Shown here piece by piece: positions 26,739-35,793 of a DNA stretch of 57,378 nt. Every line of letters begins with the position of its first letter. Positions within the stretch are counted from its first letter, which is position 1. The DNA is taken from the NCBI GenBank assembly GCA_001783715.1, contig MFNF01000065.1, positions 1 to 57,378 of the forward strand, in the 5' to 3' direction. The notes under the pieces are model-generated. The model searched no databases. It saw only the letters and a program-made list of their open reading frames with translations, and had not been told where the DNA came from. The position numbers and the translations under genes were made by a program. Source of the DNA: Candidatus Lambdaproteobacteria bacterium RIFOXYD2_FULL_56_26 (lineage in GTDB: Bacteria > SAR324 > XYD2-FULL-50-16).

Positions 26739-27560
26739 CTAATGGACTCTTTGGTAAATCGCCGGTTGCACGTACTTGAGGGTGGTCTTGAGCCCGCTGA
26801 GACTCTCGGCGTTGCCGATAAAAAGATACCCCCCCGGCTGCAACTGGTTGGCCAGCTTGGCGACCAACTCCTCTCGGGTCGGTTTGTCGAAATAGATCAT
26901 CACGTTCCGGCAAAAGATAAAATCAAACAACCCCTTGAGAGGAAAGGGTTGCATCAGGTTCAGCCGCCGAAAAGAGATCAACTCCTTGAGTTCCTCTCGG
27001 ACCAAATAATGGCCGTTCCAACGGCCTTGGCCCTTGAGAAAGTATTTTTTGAGCAACGGTTCGGGAATGGGGGAAACCGATTCGTCCGAATAAATCCCCT
27101 GTTCCGCTTCGTCCAAAACCTTGGTGGAAATGTCGGTCCCCAGGATTTTTACGTCCTTGCCCCGTACCGAACCGATCGCTTCGAGCAGAGTGATGGCCAA
27201 GGTGTAAAGCTCTTCCCCGCTGGAGCTGGCCGCACTCCAGATGCGGATCTTGTTTTTTTTTCCCAAGGAGGGATAGACATGGGACTTCAAAAAATCAAAA
27301 TGTTGGGGCTCCCGGAAGAAATCAGTTTTGTTGGTGGAGATGACATTGATCATCTGCACGAACTCATCGGAGTTGTGCGGGTCCACCACAAACTTCCGGT
27401 ACTCCGCATAGGAGCCCATCCCTTGTACTTCCAGACGTTTGCGGAGCCGGGAAACCAGCAACTGCTTCTTGTTTTCGGTGAAGTTGATGCCCACTACATC
27501 GTAAATCAACTTTTGGTAGAGCCGAAACTCCTCATCGGACATCACCAGTGCTTCAAACAT
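26739..27560 (-). CDS. cheR: chemotaxis protein methyltransferase CheR
   Basis: 273 aa. S-adenosylmethionine-dependent methylation of receptor glutamates. The N-terminal helical domain (SDEEFRLYQKLIYDVVGINF) is followed by the methyltransferase fold: TDFFREPQHF, IWSAASSSGEELYTLAI (SAM site), LGTDIS and FDFIFCRNVMIYF. ATG at 27560 overlaps the histidine kinase stop by eight bases; an internal ATG at 27542 is a possible alternative. Part of the same operon as cheA, cheW and cheB. Confidence 0.94.
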   Translation of the reverse strand: MFEALVMSDEEFRLYQKLIYDVVGINFTENKKQLLVSRLRKRLEVQGMGSYAEYRKFVVDPHNSDEFVQMINVISTNKTDFFREPQHFDFLKSHVYPSLGKKNKIRIWSAASSSGEELYTLAITLLEAIGSVRGKDVKILGTDISTKVLDEAEQGIYSDESVSPIPEPLLKKYFLKGQGRWNGHYLVREELKELISFRRLNLMQPFPLKGLFDFIFCRNVMIYFDKPTREELVAKLANQLQPGGYLFIGNAESLSGLKTTLKYVQPAIYQRVH

Positions 27561-29763
27561 GAACCGTCTCTTGGAGATAAGGGAGGCGACACAAAAACCT
27601 CGCCCCCGGGTGACAATTTTCCGCCCAAATCTTTCCGTTATGGGCTTCCACAATCATTCTGGCCAAGGTCAACCCCAGGCCGGTTCCTTTTTTCTGGGTC
27701 ATCGGGCTTTCGATTTGTTTGAACCGATCAAAAATCTGCTCCAATGCCGCCGGTGGGATGCCCAGACCTTGGTCCTCAACCTTCAAGAGGAACGTATTTT
27801 CTTCGGACTCGGCGAACAGTCTGACCTGCTTGCCTTCCGGGGAAAACTTGATGGCATTGCCCACTAGGTTTACCAATAGCTGGATCATCCGGTTGTTGTC
27901 CCCATCAAACTGAATCCGTGAGGGTTCCCAGACCAAAGCGATCGACTTGGCCCCGCTCAGGCTCGACAAGGATTCACAGACCTGGGCCAGCAAAGTGTCC
28001 AGGTCCAAACGGGCAAAGTGAAACTCCAGCTTGCCCGCCGCAATGGCCGAAAGGTCCAGAACCTCGTTGATCAGCAAAGAAAGCCTCTCTCCTTCGCTTA
28101 AGATCACCCTCAAAAATCGTTCCCGTAGCTCCGGCTCCATGGGCACGTCAAGCATACTTTCCGCATAACCGATCATACCCGCCAACGGAGTCCGCAGCTC
28201 GTGGGAGACGGTGGCCAAAAATTCGTCCTTCAGCTTGTCCAGGCTTTGGAGAGAGGCATTGGCCTTTTCCAGATCTTCCTTGGCAGCCTTCAATTCCTTG
28301 ACCCGGTCTTCCACCTTTTTTTCCAACTCCCGGTTGGTTTCCTGCAACAGGGACTCCAACTTTTTGGACTCGGTGATCTCCTCTCGCAGCAAGGTGACCC
28401 CCAAGTCCCGCCCCTGTCCGTCCCCCACCGGCACCAACATCACCCGTTCCCAGTAAGGCTCGCCACCGGCACGGCGGGCCTCAAAGTCCCCGGTCCAGGG
28501 GGACTTTTGCCGGAATGCCTCCAGCAGCGCCAACCTGCTGGCCTCCGAGCGGGGAGAAGGCGCAAAGAAAAAGGCCGGTTTGCCGGTCAGTTCCGAGCCG
28601 CTTTGGCCGGTAATCCGCTCCAAGGCAGGGTTGACATAGGTTACCTCTCCAACTTGGTTGAGCACCATCACTCCCACCGGGCTTTGCTCGGTCACCAAAC
28701 TCAAAAGGTCCACCTTCTGTTGCAACGCCTTGGCCTGACTCAAGTCCCGGCAAACCAACAGCATCCCGTCGAACTGCCCCAAAGGGTTGATCAACATCTC
28801 GGCGGAACAAAGCACCGGCAATTCTGCCCCGTCTTTGGTCCTGAACCGGGCCTCAAAGGTGGGGTGACTGCTGGCAAACCCATAATTATTCCACCAAAGT
28901 TTTAACCAGGGCTGGTCCAGCTGAGCCACCAGGTCCTCGACCTGCAAACCTCGCAGTTCCGCTTCGGAACGTTGCAACAACATGGCGGCAGGGAAGTTGA
29001 CCTTGAGGATTTTGCGGTCCGGCGAAAACACAAACAAGGCATCATGCAGGCTGTTGAAGATGATCTCGTTGCGGGCCCGCTCCAAAAAGGTCAATTCCAG
29101 TACTTGGTTGCGGGAATGCATGATCTCGCCCAAGTCGTGGCTACCGATCAAGCTGGGGTCGATCTGGGCCGCTTGGACGTTCCCGGTGAGCTGAAAATCC
29201 TTGTTTTTCTTTAGGATCAGCGCAATGGGCGTTTGGACCCGGGTCTTGAAGTACAAGGCGGCACTACAAGCCGCCAACCCGCCCAAAACCACCATGGTCC
29301 AAAAAAAGCGCCGGAACGGCAGCAGGGAGTCTTGCAAGGCCTGGGCACTGGAGAAATAAACCAACTGCTGGCCGGGCAGACCCAGGTTGTCCAAAGGACG
29401 CACCACCCAGGGCCAGCTGGGCTTTTGCCCCACCGCCGCCCCTTGGGCAAGTTCCAAAACCGTTTGTTCCAGTCCGGGAGGCTCCCCTGGGACCGGGGGA
29501 CTTTGTCCTTGGACTGTCCCTTGGGAACCGATCCAAAAGACCCGTTCCGCCTCACGAGGCAGCACAACCCAGCCCGCCAGGGCCTCCGGGGAGCCGTGAA
29601 ACGCCGCCAGCTCCTGGTCCACCTTTTGCTTGAGCCACCGTTCGGCCAGTTCGTCCTGGAAGCGGACCAACCCCTGGTCGGCGTACCAACCGGTCACCAG
29701 CAGGGGAAAGGCCAAAAGTACCAAAAACCAATAAAAGGGATACCGCCACAGCCCTTTGATCAT
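27553..29763 (-). CDS. membrane sensor histidine kinase with two PAS domains
   Basis: 736 aa. A helix at about 8-26 and another near 150-172 enclose a periplasmic sensing region. Two PAS domains follow (around 225-345 and 355-465, the second with NQVGEVTYVNPALERITG), then a coiled coil (REEITESKKLESLLQETNRELEKKVEDRVKELK). HisKA has phospho-His521 in SHELRTPL. HATPase has NLVGNAIKF, VEDQGLGIPP and KKGTGLGLTLA. SD GAGGAGG precedes the ATG. No receiver is fused; the receiver gene two places downstream is the likely partner. An ordinary sensor kinase inside a che operon is unusual. Confidence 0.92.
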   Translation of the reverse strand: MIKGLWRYPFYWFLVLLAFPLLVTGWYADQGLVRFQDELAERWLKQKVDQELAAFHGSPEALAGWVVLPREAERVFWIGSQGTVQGQSPPVPGEPPGLEQTVLELAQGAAVGQKPSWPWVVRPLDNLGLPGQQLVYFSSAQALQDSLLPFRRFFWTMVVLGGLAACSAALYFKTRVQTPIALILKKNKDFQLTGNVQAAQIDPSLIGSHDLGEIMHSRNQVLELTFLERARNEIIFNSLHDALFVFSPDRKILKVNFPAAMLLQRSEAELRGLQVEDLVAQLDQPWLKLWWNNYGFASSHPTFEARFRTKDGAELPVLCSAEMLINPLGQFDGMLLVCRDLSQAKALQQKVDLLSLVTEQSPVGVMVLNQVGEVTYVNPALERITGQSGSELTGKPAFFFAPSPRSEASRLALLEAFRQKSPWTGDFEARRAGGEPYWERVMLVPVGDGQGRDLGVTLLREEITESKKLESLLQETNRELEKKVEDRVKELKAAKEDLEKANASLQSLDKLKDEFLATVSHELRTPLAGMIGYAESMLDVPMEPELRERFLRVILSEGERLSLLINEVLDLSAIAAGKLEFHFARLDLDTLLAQVCESLSSLSGAKSIALVWEPSRIQFDGDNNRMIQLLVNLVGNAIKFSPEGKQVRLFAESEENTFLLKVEDQGLGIPPAALEQIFDRFKQIESPMTQKKGTGLGLTLARMIVEAHNGKIWAENCHPGARFLCRLPYLQETVHV

Positions 29764-29819
29764 CCCTTTATCCTCCTCAGCCCCAGGGAATCACTGGGCA
29801 AAAAACCTTGCATACCCAG

Positions 29820-30347
29820 CTAAGAGGCCGGGGCAGCGGACTCTACCTTTTCCCGGGTGACAAACCGGTGCCCTTCGGTGAGCTGGGAAAGCTCCTCGTT
29901 GGAAAGCACCGCTTCCATGTCCAGGATGATGATCACCCGTTTGTCCAACTTGGCCATACCCAAGATGAAGTCGGTATGGATATTGGCCCCCAGCTCCGGG
30001 CTTTCTTCAAAGTCCTTGGGTTCGATGGTCACCACCCCAACCAGAAAGTCCACTACACAACCGGTCGAATGGCCTTGGATGTCCACCTTGACGATGCAGG
30101 ATTCGGGGGTCGGGTCCTTGTGGGGCATGCCGAATTTGATCCGCAGGTCGATGACCGGAATGATGCTGCCCCGCAGGTTGATCACCCCTTTCATGAAGCT
30201 GGGGGTTTGGGGAACCGGCTCTATGGGCATCATCCCCACGACCTCCCGGGCCTCCAAAATTTGGATCCCATACTCTTGCCCGCCGATCATAAAGGTCAGC
30301 AGTTTCCCGCCAGAGTCTTGAAATAACTGGGTTGCTTTTTCCAACAT
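29820..30347 (-). CDS. cheW: chemotaxis coupling protein CheW
   Basis: 175 aa. Links receptors to CheA. The SH3-like CheW fold is recognisable from LLTFMIGGQEYGIQILEAREVVGM, the conserved GVINLRGSIIPVIDLR, and VVDFLVGVVTI. ATG at 30347 with AAGGAG at good spacing, giving a protein slightly longer than E. coli CheW, with a C-terminal tail of about 20 residues. 81 bases after cheA and 56 before the histidine kinase. Confidence 0.94.
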   Translation of the reverse strand: MLEKATQLFQDSGGKLLTFMIGGQEYGIQILEAREVVGMMPIEPVPQTPSFMKGVINLRGSIIPVIDLRIKFGMPHKDPTPESCIVKVDIQGHSTGCVVDFLVGVVTIEPKDFEESPELGANIHTDFILGMAKLDKRVIIILDMEAVLSNEELSQLTEGHRFVTREKVESAAPAS

Positions 30348-30428
30348 GGCCACTCCTTTCCTAAGGTCCAAACCGAAACTCTCTGCCTGGAGGGTACTTG
30401 ATTTCCCCCGGCTCTTCAATCTTTTCCG

Positions 30429-32600
30429 TCAATCCGTGGCACCCAGCTGTTGGTTCTGGATCAAACTGACCGGGTCTAGGATCAACCCCACCCTGCCGTC
30501 TCCCAAGATGGTGCCGCCGCTGATCCCCTTGAGGTTTTTGAACCGGTCCCCCAAAGGCTGAATGACGATTTGCTGGCGGTGCAGCAGTTCGTCCACCAAA
30601 ATCCCATACTTTCGTTTGCCCACCGCCACTACAACCACCACCGCCTGGGTGGGGTTTTTGATGTGCGGCTCGATCTTATAAAGTTCGTACAGCCGCAGGA
30701 TCGGCACCATCTCCCCGGCCAGCAGGAAAAATTGGTCCTCTTTGCCCTGTACCCCTTTGAGGTCTTGGACGGTCGGGGTGATGGTCAAAAGCACGTCCAA
30801 AATCGGCATGATGAAGCGGCTGGGGCCTACGCTGATCACCAAGCCTTCGATGATCGAAGTGGTGAGCGGCAATTTCAGCCGAAAACGGGTCCCCACCCCC
30901 ACTTTGGATTCGGTGTCGATCTTGCCCCGCAGGCTTTCCACCGTTTTTCTCACCACGTCCATACCCACCCCGCGGCCGGAGATGTCGGTCACCGTCTTGG
31001 CGGTAGAAAAGCCGGGCATAAAAATAAAACTGAAGATTTCTTGTTCGGACAGGTTTTCCTTCCCCTTGACCAAACCCCGCTCCTCGGCCTTGGCGTAGAT
31101 CCGGTCCACATCCAGGCCCTTGCCGTCGTCCTTGATTTCGATTTCGATGGCATCGCCCAAGTGTTGGGCCTTGATCATCACCAAGCCTTGCTCCGGCTTG
31201 TCCCCCCTCTCGCCGGCCGGTTCGATCCCATGATCGATGCTGTTGCGCACCAAGTGCATCAGGGGGGCGTAGATGTTGTCGATGATGCTTTTGTCCACCA
31301 AGGTGTCGGCCCCCAAAAGCTCCAGGTGGATCATCTTGCCGGATTTTTTGGACAGGTCCCGGACTTGGCGGCTCAGTTTGGTAAAAACCGTGCCGATGGG
31401 GAACATCCGAATCCCCAGGACCTTGTCTCGCAGGGATTCGGTGATCTTATCCAGGTGGTCGAGTTGGGCGTGGATCCCCCGGTCTTCCAGTTCGGCGACC
31501 GTCGGATTTTGGGTCAACAAGGAAAGAGCTACCACCATCTCGCCCACCAGCTTGGCCAGCTCGTCAAGTCGCTCCGCAGGGACCTTGAGCATCTCTTGGA
31601 TCACCCCGGTGGCCTTCTGAGCCCCTTCGGGTCCCTTGGAGGGTTCGGCTGCCGCTCCGGCTTCGGATTCCTCCTCTTCGGCCATGGCCGCCGCCATTTC
31701 GCTCATACCCGGTCCACGGTCCTTCTTGGCTTGGGCCATCATCGCCGCCGCATCTTGGGGCGAGACCAGATTGGCGTGGCAGACCTCCAAAGCGGTAAAA
31801 AACTGGCCAATGTTCACCGGTCTGGGGGTCTTGCCCTCCACCAGCTCCACCAATTGGGCAATCAGGTTTTTTAAGGTGTCAACGGACTTAAAAAGCAGGG
31901 TAAAGACGTTGGGATCCAGTCCCCGCTTGGCATCCCTAATCTCGCTCAAGATGTCCTCGGTCTTGTGGCCGATCTTGCCGATGGTTGGCATGCCCAAAAA
32001 GCCGGAGGTGCCTTTGATCGTGTGCATCACCCGGAAGATGTGGTCCACCAGGGGAAGCTGGGCCGGGTCGCCCTCCAGGGACATCAGGTTGGCCTCTACC
32101 GCTTCGAGCCCCTCGGAAACCTCGTTGATGAAGTCCGAAACCGAGCCGTCCTCAACAATGTCGTGGGGAGGCGGGTCCTGGACGATCATTTGGTCCGGGG
32201 AGGCCAACGCCGCCTTGATGTTTTCGACCCCTTTGAAGGTGACCTTGATCTTGTCCAAAAATTCGTGAAACCGCCCCTGGTCCCCGCCGCCCTGGAGCAT
32301 CTGGTCGGTCAGTTGGTCGATCAGTTCGTAAACCGCCAAGACGTAGGACAGGCCGGTAAAATGACTGACATGTTCGGTGGCAATATCACCCAGGATTTGG
32401 TAACAGAACTCGATGGCCGTTTCAAAGTCCTGCCAACCTTGGGCATGGTACAAGGCGGTCAGCTCATCAAAGGGCAACATGATGTCGCTGAGGTCGGTCA
32501 ACTTGCACTCACGCAAGTCCGCCTCCAGCAAGCTTTCATTCAGCTTGTCCCTGATCGGCTGGAGCTTTTGTTCCAACTCCGCCAAAACCGATTCATTCAT
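30429..32600 (-). CDS. cheA: chemotaxis histidine kinase CheA with extra N-terminal helical domain
   Basis: 723 aa. Residues 1-140 are a helical region not normally present in CheA. The HPt domain (about 153-255) has phospho-His193 (VMHTIKGTSGFLG). An acidic Ala-rich linker (AAAMAEEEESEAGAAAEPSKGPEGAQ) follows. Then come the dimerisation helices (PAERLDELAKLVGEMVVALSLL), the HATPase (LVRNSIDHGIEPAGERG, DDGKGLD, SGRGVGMDVVR) and a C-terminal CheW-like domain. No separate P2 docking domain is obvious. ATG at 32600 with GAGGG upstream. First gene of the chemosensory operon, 69 bases after the serine acetyltransferase. Confidence 0.95.
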   Translation of the reverse strand: MNESVLAELEQKLQPIRDKLNESLLEADLRECKLTDLSDIMLPFDELTALYHAQGWQDFETAIEFCYQILGDIATEHVSHFTGLSYVLAVYELIDQLTDQMLQGGGDQGRFHEFLDKIKVTFKGVENIKAALASPDQMIVQDPPPHDIVEDGSVSDFINEVSEGLEAVEANLMSLEGDPAQLPLVDHIFRVMHTIKGTSGFLGMPTIGKIGHKTEDILSEIRDAKRGLDPNVFTLLFKSVDTLKNLIAQLVELVEGKTPRPVNIGQFFTALEVCHANLVSPQDAAAMMAQAKKDRGPGMSEMAAAMAEEEESEAGAAAEPSKGPEGAQKATGVIQEMLKVPAERLDELAKLVGEMVVALSLLTQNPTVAELEDRGIHAQLDHLDKITESLRDKVLGIRMFPIGTVFTKLSRQVRDLSKKSGKMIHLELLGADTLVDKSIIDNIYAPLMHLVRNSIDHGIEPAGERGDKPEQGLVMIKAQHLGDAIEIEIKDDGKGLDVDRIYAKAEERGLVKGKENLSEQEIFSFIFMPGFSTAKTVTDISGRGVGMDVVRKTVESLRGKIDTESKVGVGTRFRLKLPLTTSIIEGLVISVGPSRFIMPILDVLLTITPTVQDLKGVQGKEDQFFLLAGEMVPILRLYELYKIEPHIKNPTQAVVVVVAVGKRKYGILVDELLHRQQIVIQPLGDRFKNLKGISGGTILGDGRVGLILDPVSLIQNQQLGATD

Positions 32601-32669
32601 GTGCGCCCTCAAATGGTTTCGCTAAGGGGATAGTATCTGATTTTACGCCTCACTGCCACTAAGGAAAGT

Positions 32670-33614
32670 TTAAATCCCACTACCCAAAAAGAAATCCAAA
32701 TCGATCTCCACCCCCTTTTGGATCCGCCGGTACTCCTGTTTGGTGACATCAAAGGTGATCACCGTCCCCGGAGCGACCGATTCGGTGATCCACACGTTGC
32801 CGCCGATCACCGAGCCTTTGCCGATGGTCGTGCTGCCGCCCAAGATGTTGCAGCCGGCGTAAAGGATGACATCGTCCTCAATGGTCGGGTGCCGTTTGAG
32901 CCCCTTGACCAGCGCCCCGGATTCGTCTTTTTTAAAACTCAACGCCCCCAAGGTTACCCCTTGGTAGATCTTGACCCGATCCCCAATCACGCAGGTTTCC
33001 CCGATCACCACTCCGGTGCCGTGGTCGATAAAAAAGGATTGGCCGATTCTGGCCCCCGGATGGATGTCAATTCCGGTCTGGCTGTGGGCGTACTCGCTCA
33101 ACATCCGGGCAATCAAGTGGATCTCCCGTTTGTAGAACTCATGGGCCACCCGGTACATGGAAACCGCCTGGATCGAGGGGTAGGACAGGATCACTTCCTC
33201 ATGGCTTTTGGCCGCCGGGTCGCCATAGTAGGCAGCGGCAACGTCCTTGGCCAACTGGCTGCGGATCTCCGGTAAGGTGCCCAAAATCTCCAAGGTCACC
33301 TGTTCGGCCAAAATCAAATGTTCCGAATGGGGGGTTTCTCGGTTGCAAAAGCAAATGGCCTTGGTGACCTGGCGCAACAGCCGTTCGTACAGGCTGTCCA
33401 AGAGGTAACCGCTCCAGCTTTCCAGGTTGCCGGTGTGGATCTTTTCGAGGTTGTAAAAGCCGGGGAACAAAAGAAACATCATTTTTTTGATGATGTCTTC
33501 CACTTCCCCCACCGAAGGCAGGTTCGCCTCATCGATGTGGTTGATCCCGCCGTAGAGGTCGTAGGTCTCCAGGATCGCCTGGTGCAGTTCTTTGATCCGA
33601 TCTTCCCGGTTCAT
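32670..33614 (-). CDS. cysE: serine O-acetyltransferase (long-form CysE/SAT)
   Basis: 314 aa. Makes O-acetylserine from serine and acetyl-CoA, the first step of cysteine synthesis. The helical N-terminal region (to about 175) leads to left-handed beta-helix hexapeptide repeats. GIDIHPGARIG (H185) and FFIDHGTGVVIGET (D197, H198) carry the serine/catalytic residues. A long C-terminal tail ends in LDFFLGSGI; an ending in Ile is what allows docking into O-acetylserine sulfhydrylase in known complexes. The frame is open further upstream, but the ATG at 33614 overlaps the lpxK stop (ATGA). No upstream SD, so translation is probably coupled. Confidence 0.92.
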   Translation of the reverse strand: MNREDRIKELHQAILETYDLYGGINHIDEANLPSVGEVEDIIKKMMFLLFPGFYNLEKIHTGNLESWSGYLLDSLYERLLRQVTKAICFCNRETPHSEHLILAEQVTLEILGTLPEIRSQLAKDVAAAYYGDPAAKSHEEVILSYPSIQAVSMYRVAHEFYKREIHLIARMLSEYAHSQTGIDIHPGARIGQSFFIDHGTGVVIGETCVIGDRVKIYQGVTLGALSFKKDESGALVKGLKRHPTIEDDVILYAGCNILGGSTTIGKGSVIGGNVWITESVAPGTVITFDVTKQEYRRIQKGVEIDLDFFLGSGI

Positions 33615-34669
33615 CGCTTTGGGTCGGTTGTCTCCGGTTGTGGCCGGAGAGGTCTTAAAAAGGTACATAAAAATAGGGTCCAGTCCGGCGGTACTTCCAA
33701 TTCCATCTCCAAGAACCCCGCCGGTCCCAAGACCGGGCTCAGGTGGGAGAGCTTGACCGCATCCTTTTGGGTGCAAAGCAACAACTCCGCCCCCAAGGCC
33801 TTGGCCTCGGAGGACAAGCGGAGGGCCAGCCCCTCAGAATAGGCTTGGTGGTCCTGGAGCGCCGTAAATCCGACCACCTGGACTTCCAATTCTTCCAAGG
33901 CCTTCAGGAAACCTTCCGGCTTGCCGATCCCACAAAAGGCAAACACCCTTTTCCCCTTCAGCCCTCGGGCCTCCAGCTTGGCCCCGCCCGACAGGGGCCG
34001 CCAAAACTTGGGCTGATAGCCAAAATAAAAGACCGGGCAACCGGGAGACAGGTAGGGTGCAGCCCAGCGTTCCACCCCTTTGGGATCCCCCCAATTGCTT
34101 CTGGTGATAAGCAAGGCCTGGACCCTTTTGAGGGCAGAGAGGGGCTCCCGCAACCTTCCCCAGGGAAGCAGGCGGTTTTCTTTCACCCCGGCCATCCCAT
34201 CAAGCAGCACCAAGTCGAGGTCTCGGCGCAACCGCCAATGCTGGAAGCCATCGTCCATCACCAACAGGTCCACCTGCCCTTCAAGCGCCTGGGCCGCCAA
34301 GTCCCGCTTGGCATGCACCGCAATCGGCACCTCGGGGTGGGCCAAGTGCAGGGTCCAGGGCTCGTCCCCGGAGTCCTGGGGGCCATACTGGTTTTGGGTG
34401 CCTTGGAGCACCAGGACCTCCTCGGTCCTTTGGCTGCGGCCATACCCTCGGGTGACCAAACCGGGCCGAAGTCCCTGGCTTAGGAGAAAACCCAAAAGCC
34501 AGTCCACCAACGGGGTCTTTCCGGTCCCCCCGAGGCTCAAATTGCCCACCGAAATCACCGGCACCTTCGCTTGGTAGCCTTGTTTCAAGCCCAGCCGGTA
34601 GAGTCCCGCCCAGGTCCGGTAGAACCCCAGGTAAACCCAGGAAAGCAGCCACAGCCCCAGTTCTTTCAT
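33611..34669 (-). CDS. lpxK: tetraacyldisaccharide 4'-kinase
   Basis: 352 aa. Phosphorylates the lipid A disaccharide at the inner membrane. The N-terminal amphipathic helix (LLSWVYLGFYRTWAGLYRLG) is followed by P-loop SVGNLSLGGTGKTP at 40-53. LVTRGYGR, LLVMDDGFQHWRLRRDLDLVLLD and FAFCGIGKPEGF are all family signatures. Start and stop both overlap neighbouring genes by four bases (selU before, serine acetyltransferase after). Shows a lipid A-based outer membrane. Confidence 0.96.
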   Translation of the reverse strand: MKELGLWLLSWVYLGFYRTWAGLYRLGLKQGYQAKVPVISVGNLSLGGTGKTPLVDWLLGFLLSQGLRPGLVTRGYGRSQRTEEVLVLQGTQNQYGPQDSGDEPWTLHLAHPEVPIAVHAKRDLAAQALEGQVDLLVMDDGFQHWRLRRDLDLVLLDGMAGVKENRLLPWGRLREPLSALKRVQALLITRSNWGDPKGVERWAAPYLSPGCPVFYFGYQPKFWRPLSGGAKLEARGLKGKRVFAFCGIGKPEGFLKALEELEVQVVGFTALQDHQAYSEGLALRLSSEAKALGAELLLCTQKDAVKLSHLSPVLGPAGFLEMELEVPPDWTLFLCTFLRPLRPQPETTDPKR

Positions 34670-35700
34670 GGCAGCCTCCAGGCTTCCAAGGTCTGCAGGG
34701 TCGCCTCGGTTTCCCGGTTCTCCAGCTCGGCCACAAAGGTCATCCGGCTGAGGCTGTGGTTGTATTTTACATCGTAGTACTGGGCCAGCACCGCCTCAAA
34801 ACACTGCTGGAACTGCTGCCGGTCAAACCACTCCAACAGCTCTTCTACCCGTTTGTGCCCCAAGTCGGGGAACAGCTTGCCCACCAAGGTCCGCACCTCG
34901 CCCAACCGGTCCGGGAAGCCCAGGACGTACTCCTTGGTGATCCGGGCGGCCCGCTCTACCAGCGGGGCGGTCAGCAAAATCGTAGGGGCCTGGGCCATAG
35001 CTGAAAACAATGGGGCCGGGATCGAAACCGGGCCGATCTTGCGAGATTCACCTTCCACAAATACCGGCCTGGACCAATCTACCGCCTGAAGCCGTTCCAA
35101 CAACAACCCTTCAAAGTTCTTTTGGCTCCTGGGGGTCAGCCCGACCGCCCCAAACATGCTGCCCCGGTGGTTGGCCATGCCCTCCAGGTCGAGGGAGTTG
35201 CTCAAACCTCGGATTACCTCGGTCTTGCCTACCCCGGTTTGCCCCTGGATCACCGTCAGGTTGGGGTAGCCCAGAACGGAAAACTGCTCTAGGCAGTAGT
35301 TTCGGTAGGACTTGTAGCCTCCTTGGACCTGTCTGGCCGGGTAGCCCTTTTGCCGGATAAAGTTGGTGGCCACTTGGCTGCGCATCCCACCTCTGGCGCA
35401 AAGCACTGCCCAGGGACGGTCTTGGGGCAACTGGGCCAACTGCCTTTCCCAGAGGGTCTGTTTGGGTTCAAAGACCTCGTACCCCTTGCGGATCGCCTCT
35501 TCTGGCCCGGTTTGTTTGTACAGGATCCCAATCAGGTGCCGCTCCAGGTCGTCCAACAACGGCAGGTTGACCGACCCCGGAATCCGTCCCTCCTCGTATT
35601 CCTTAGGCGAACGGACATCGATGATCAATGGCCGCACCTCTTCCAGGGCCTCGGCGACCGAAATCTGCGGGTTCTGGTTTTGGTGGAGGTCTTTTCTCAT
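34666..35700 (-). CDS. selU: tRNA 2-selenouridine synthase
   Basis: 344 aa (also named mnmH/ybbB). Converts 2-thiouridine at the wobble position of certain tRNAs to 2-selenouridine with selenophosphate, through a geranylated intermediate. The N-terminal rhodanese domain has catalytic Cys101 (VLCARGGMRS), as in E. coli Cys97. The P-loop IQGQTGVGKT is at 151-160. DVRSPKEYEEGRIPGSVNLP and NHRGSMFGAVG also match. The first ATG (35700) is taken; a TTG at 35763 would add 21 residues. Its presence predicts selD elsewhere and fits the selC gene at 56.3 kb. Confidence 0.95.
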   Translation of the reverse strand: MRKDLHQNQNPQISVAEALEEVRPLIIDVRSPKEYEEGRIPGSVNLPLLDDLERHLIGILYKQTGPEEAIRKGYEVFEPKQTLWERQLAQLPQDRPWAVLCARGGMRSQVATNFIRQKGYPARQVQGGYKSYRNYCLEQFSVLGYPNLTVIQGQTGVGKTEVIRGLSNSLDLEGMANHRGSMFGAVGLTPRSQKNFEGLLLERLQAVDWSRPVFVEGESRKIGPVSIPAPLFSAMAQAPTILLTAPLVERAARITKEYVLGFPDRLGEVRTLVGKLFPDLGHKRVEELLEWFDRQQFQQCFEAVLAQYYDVKYNHSLSRMTFVAELENRETEATLQTLEAWRLP

Positions 35701-35761
35701 CAGCGTGCGGCTCGGTTTTAAGCAGCCTAACTGCTGGAGAAGAAAATGGGTAGGTTGAAAC

Positions 35762-35788
35762 AAAAAAGCCCGGCAGAACCGGGCTTTT
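35762..35788 (-). terminator. rho-independent terminator of the act operon
   Basis: AAAAGCCCGG (35764-35773) and CCGGGCTTTT (35779-35788) form a perfect 10-bp stem with a five-base loop, followed on the minus strand by a run of six U. It begins six bases after the actF stop. Confidence 0.92.
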
Positions 35789-35793
35789 CGTTG

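Noticed and set aside
30570-31874. 434-codon plus-strand frame within cheA.
   Set aside because: Shadow of cheA, whose HPt, kinase and CheW domains are all clear.
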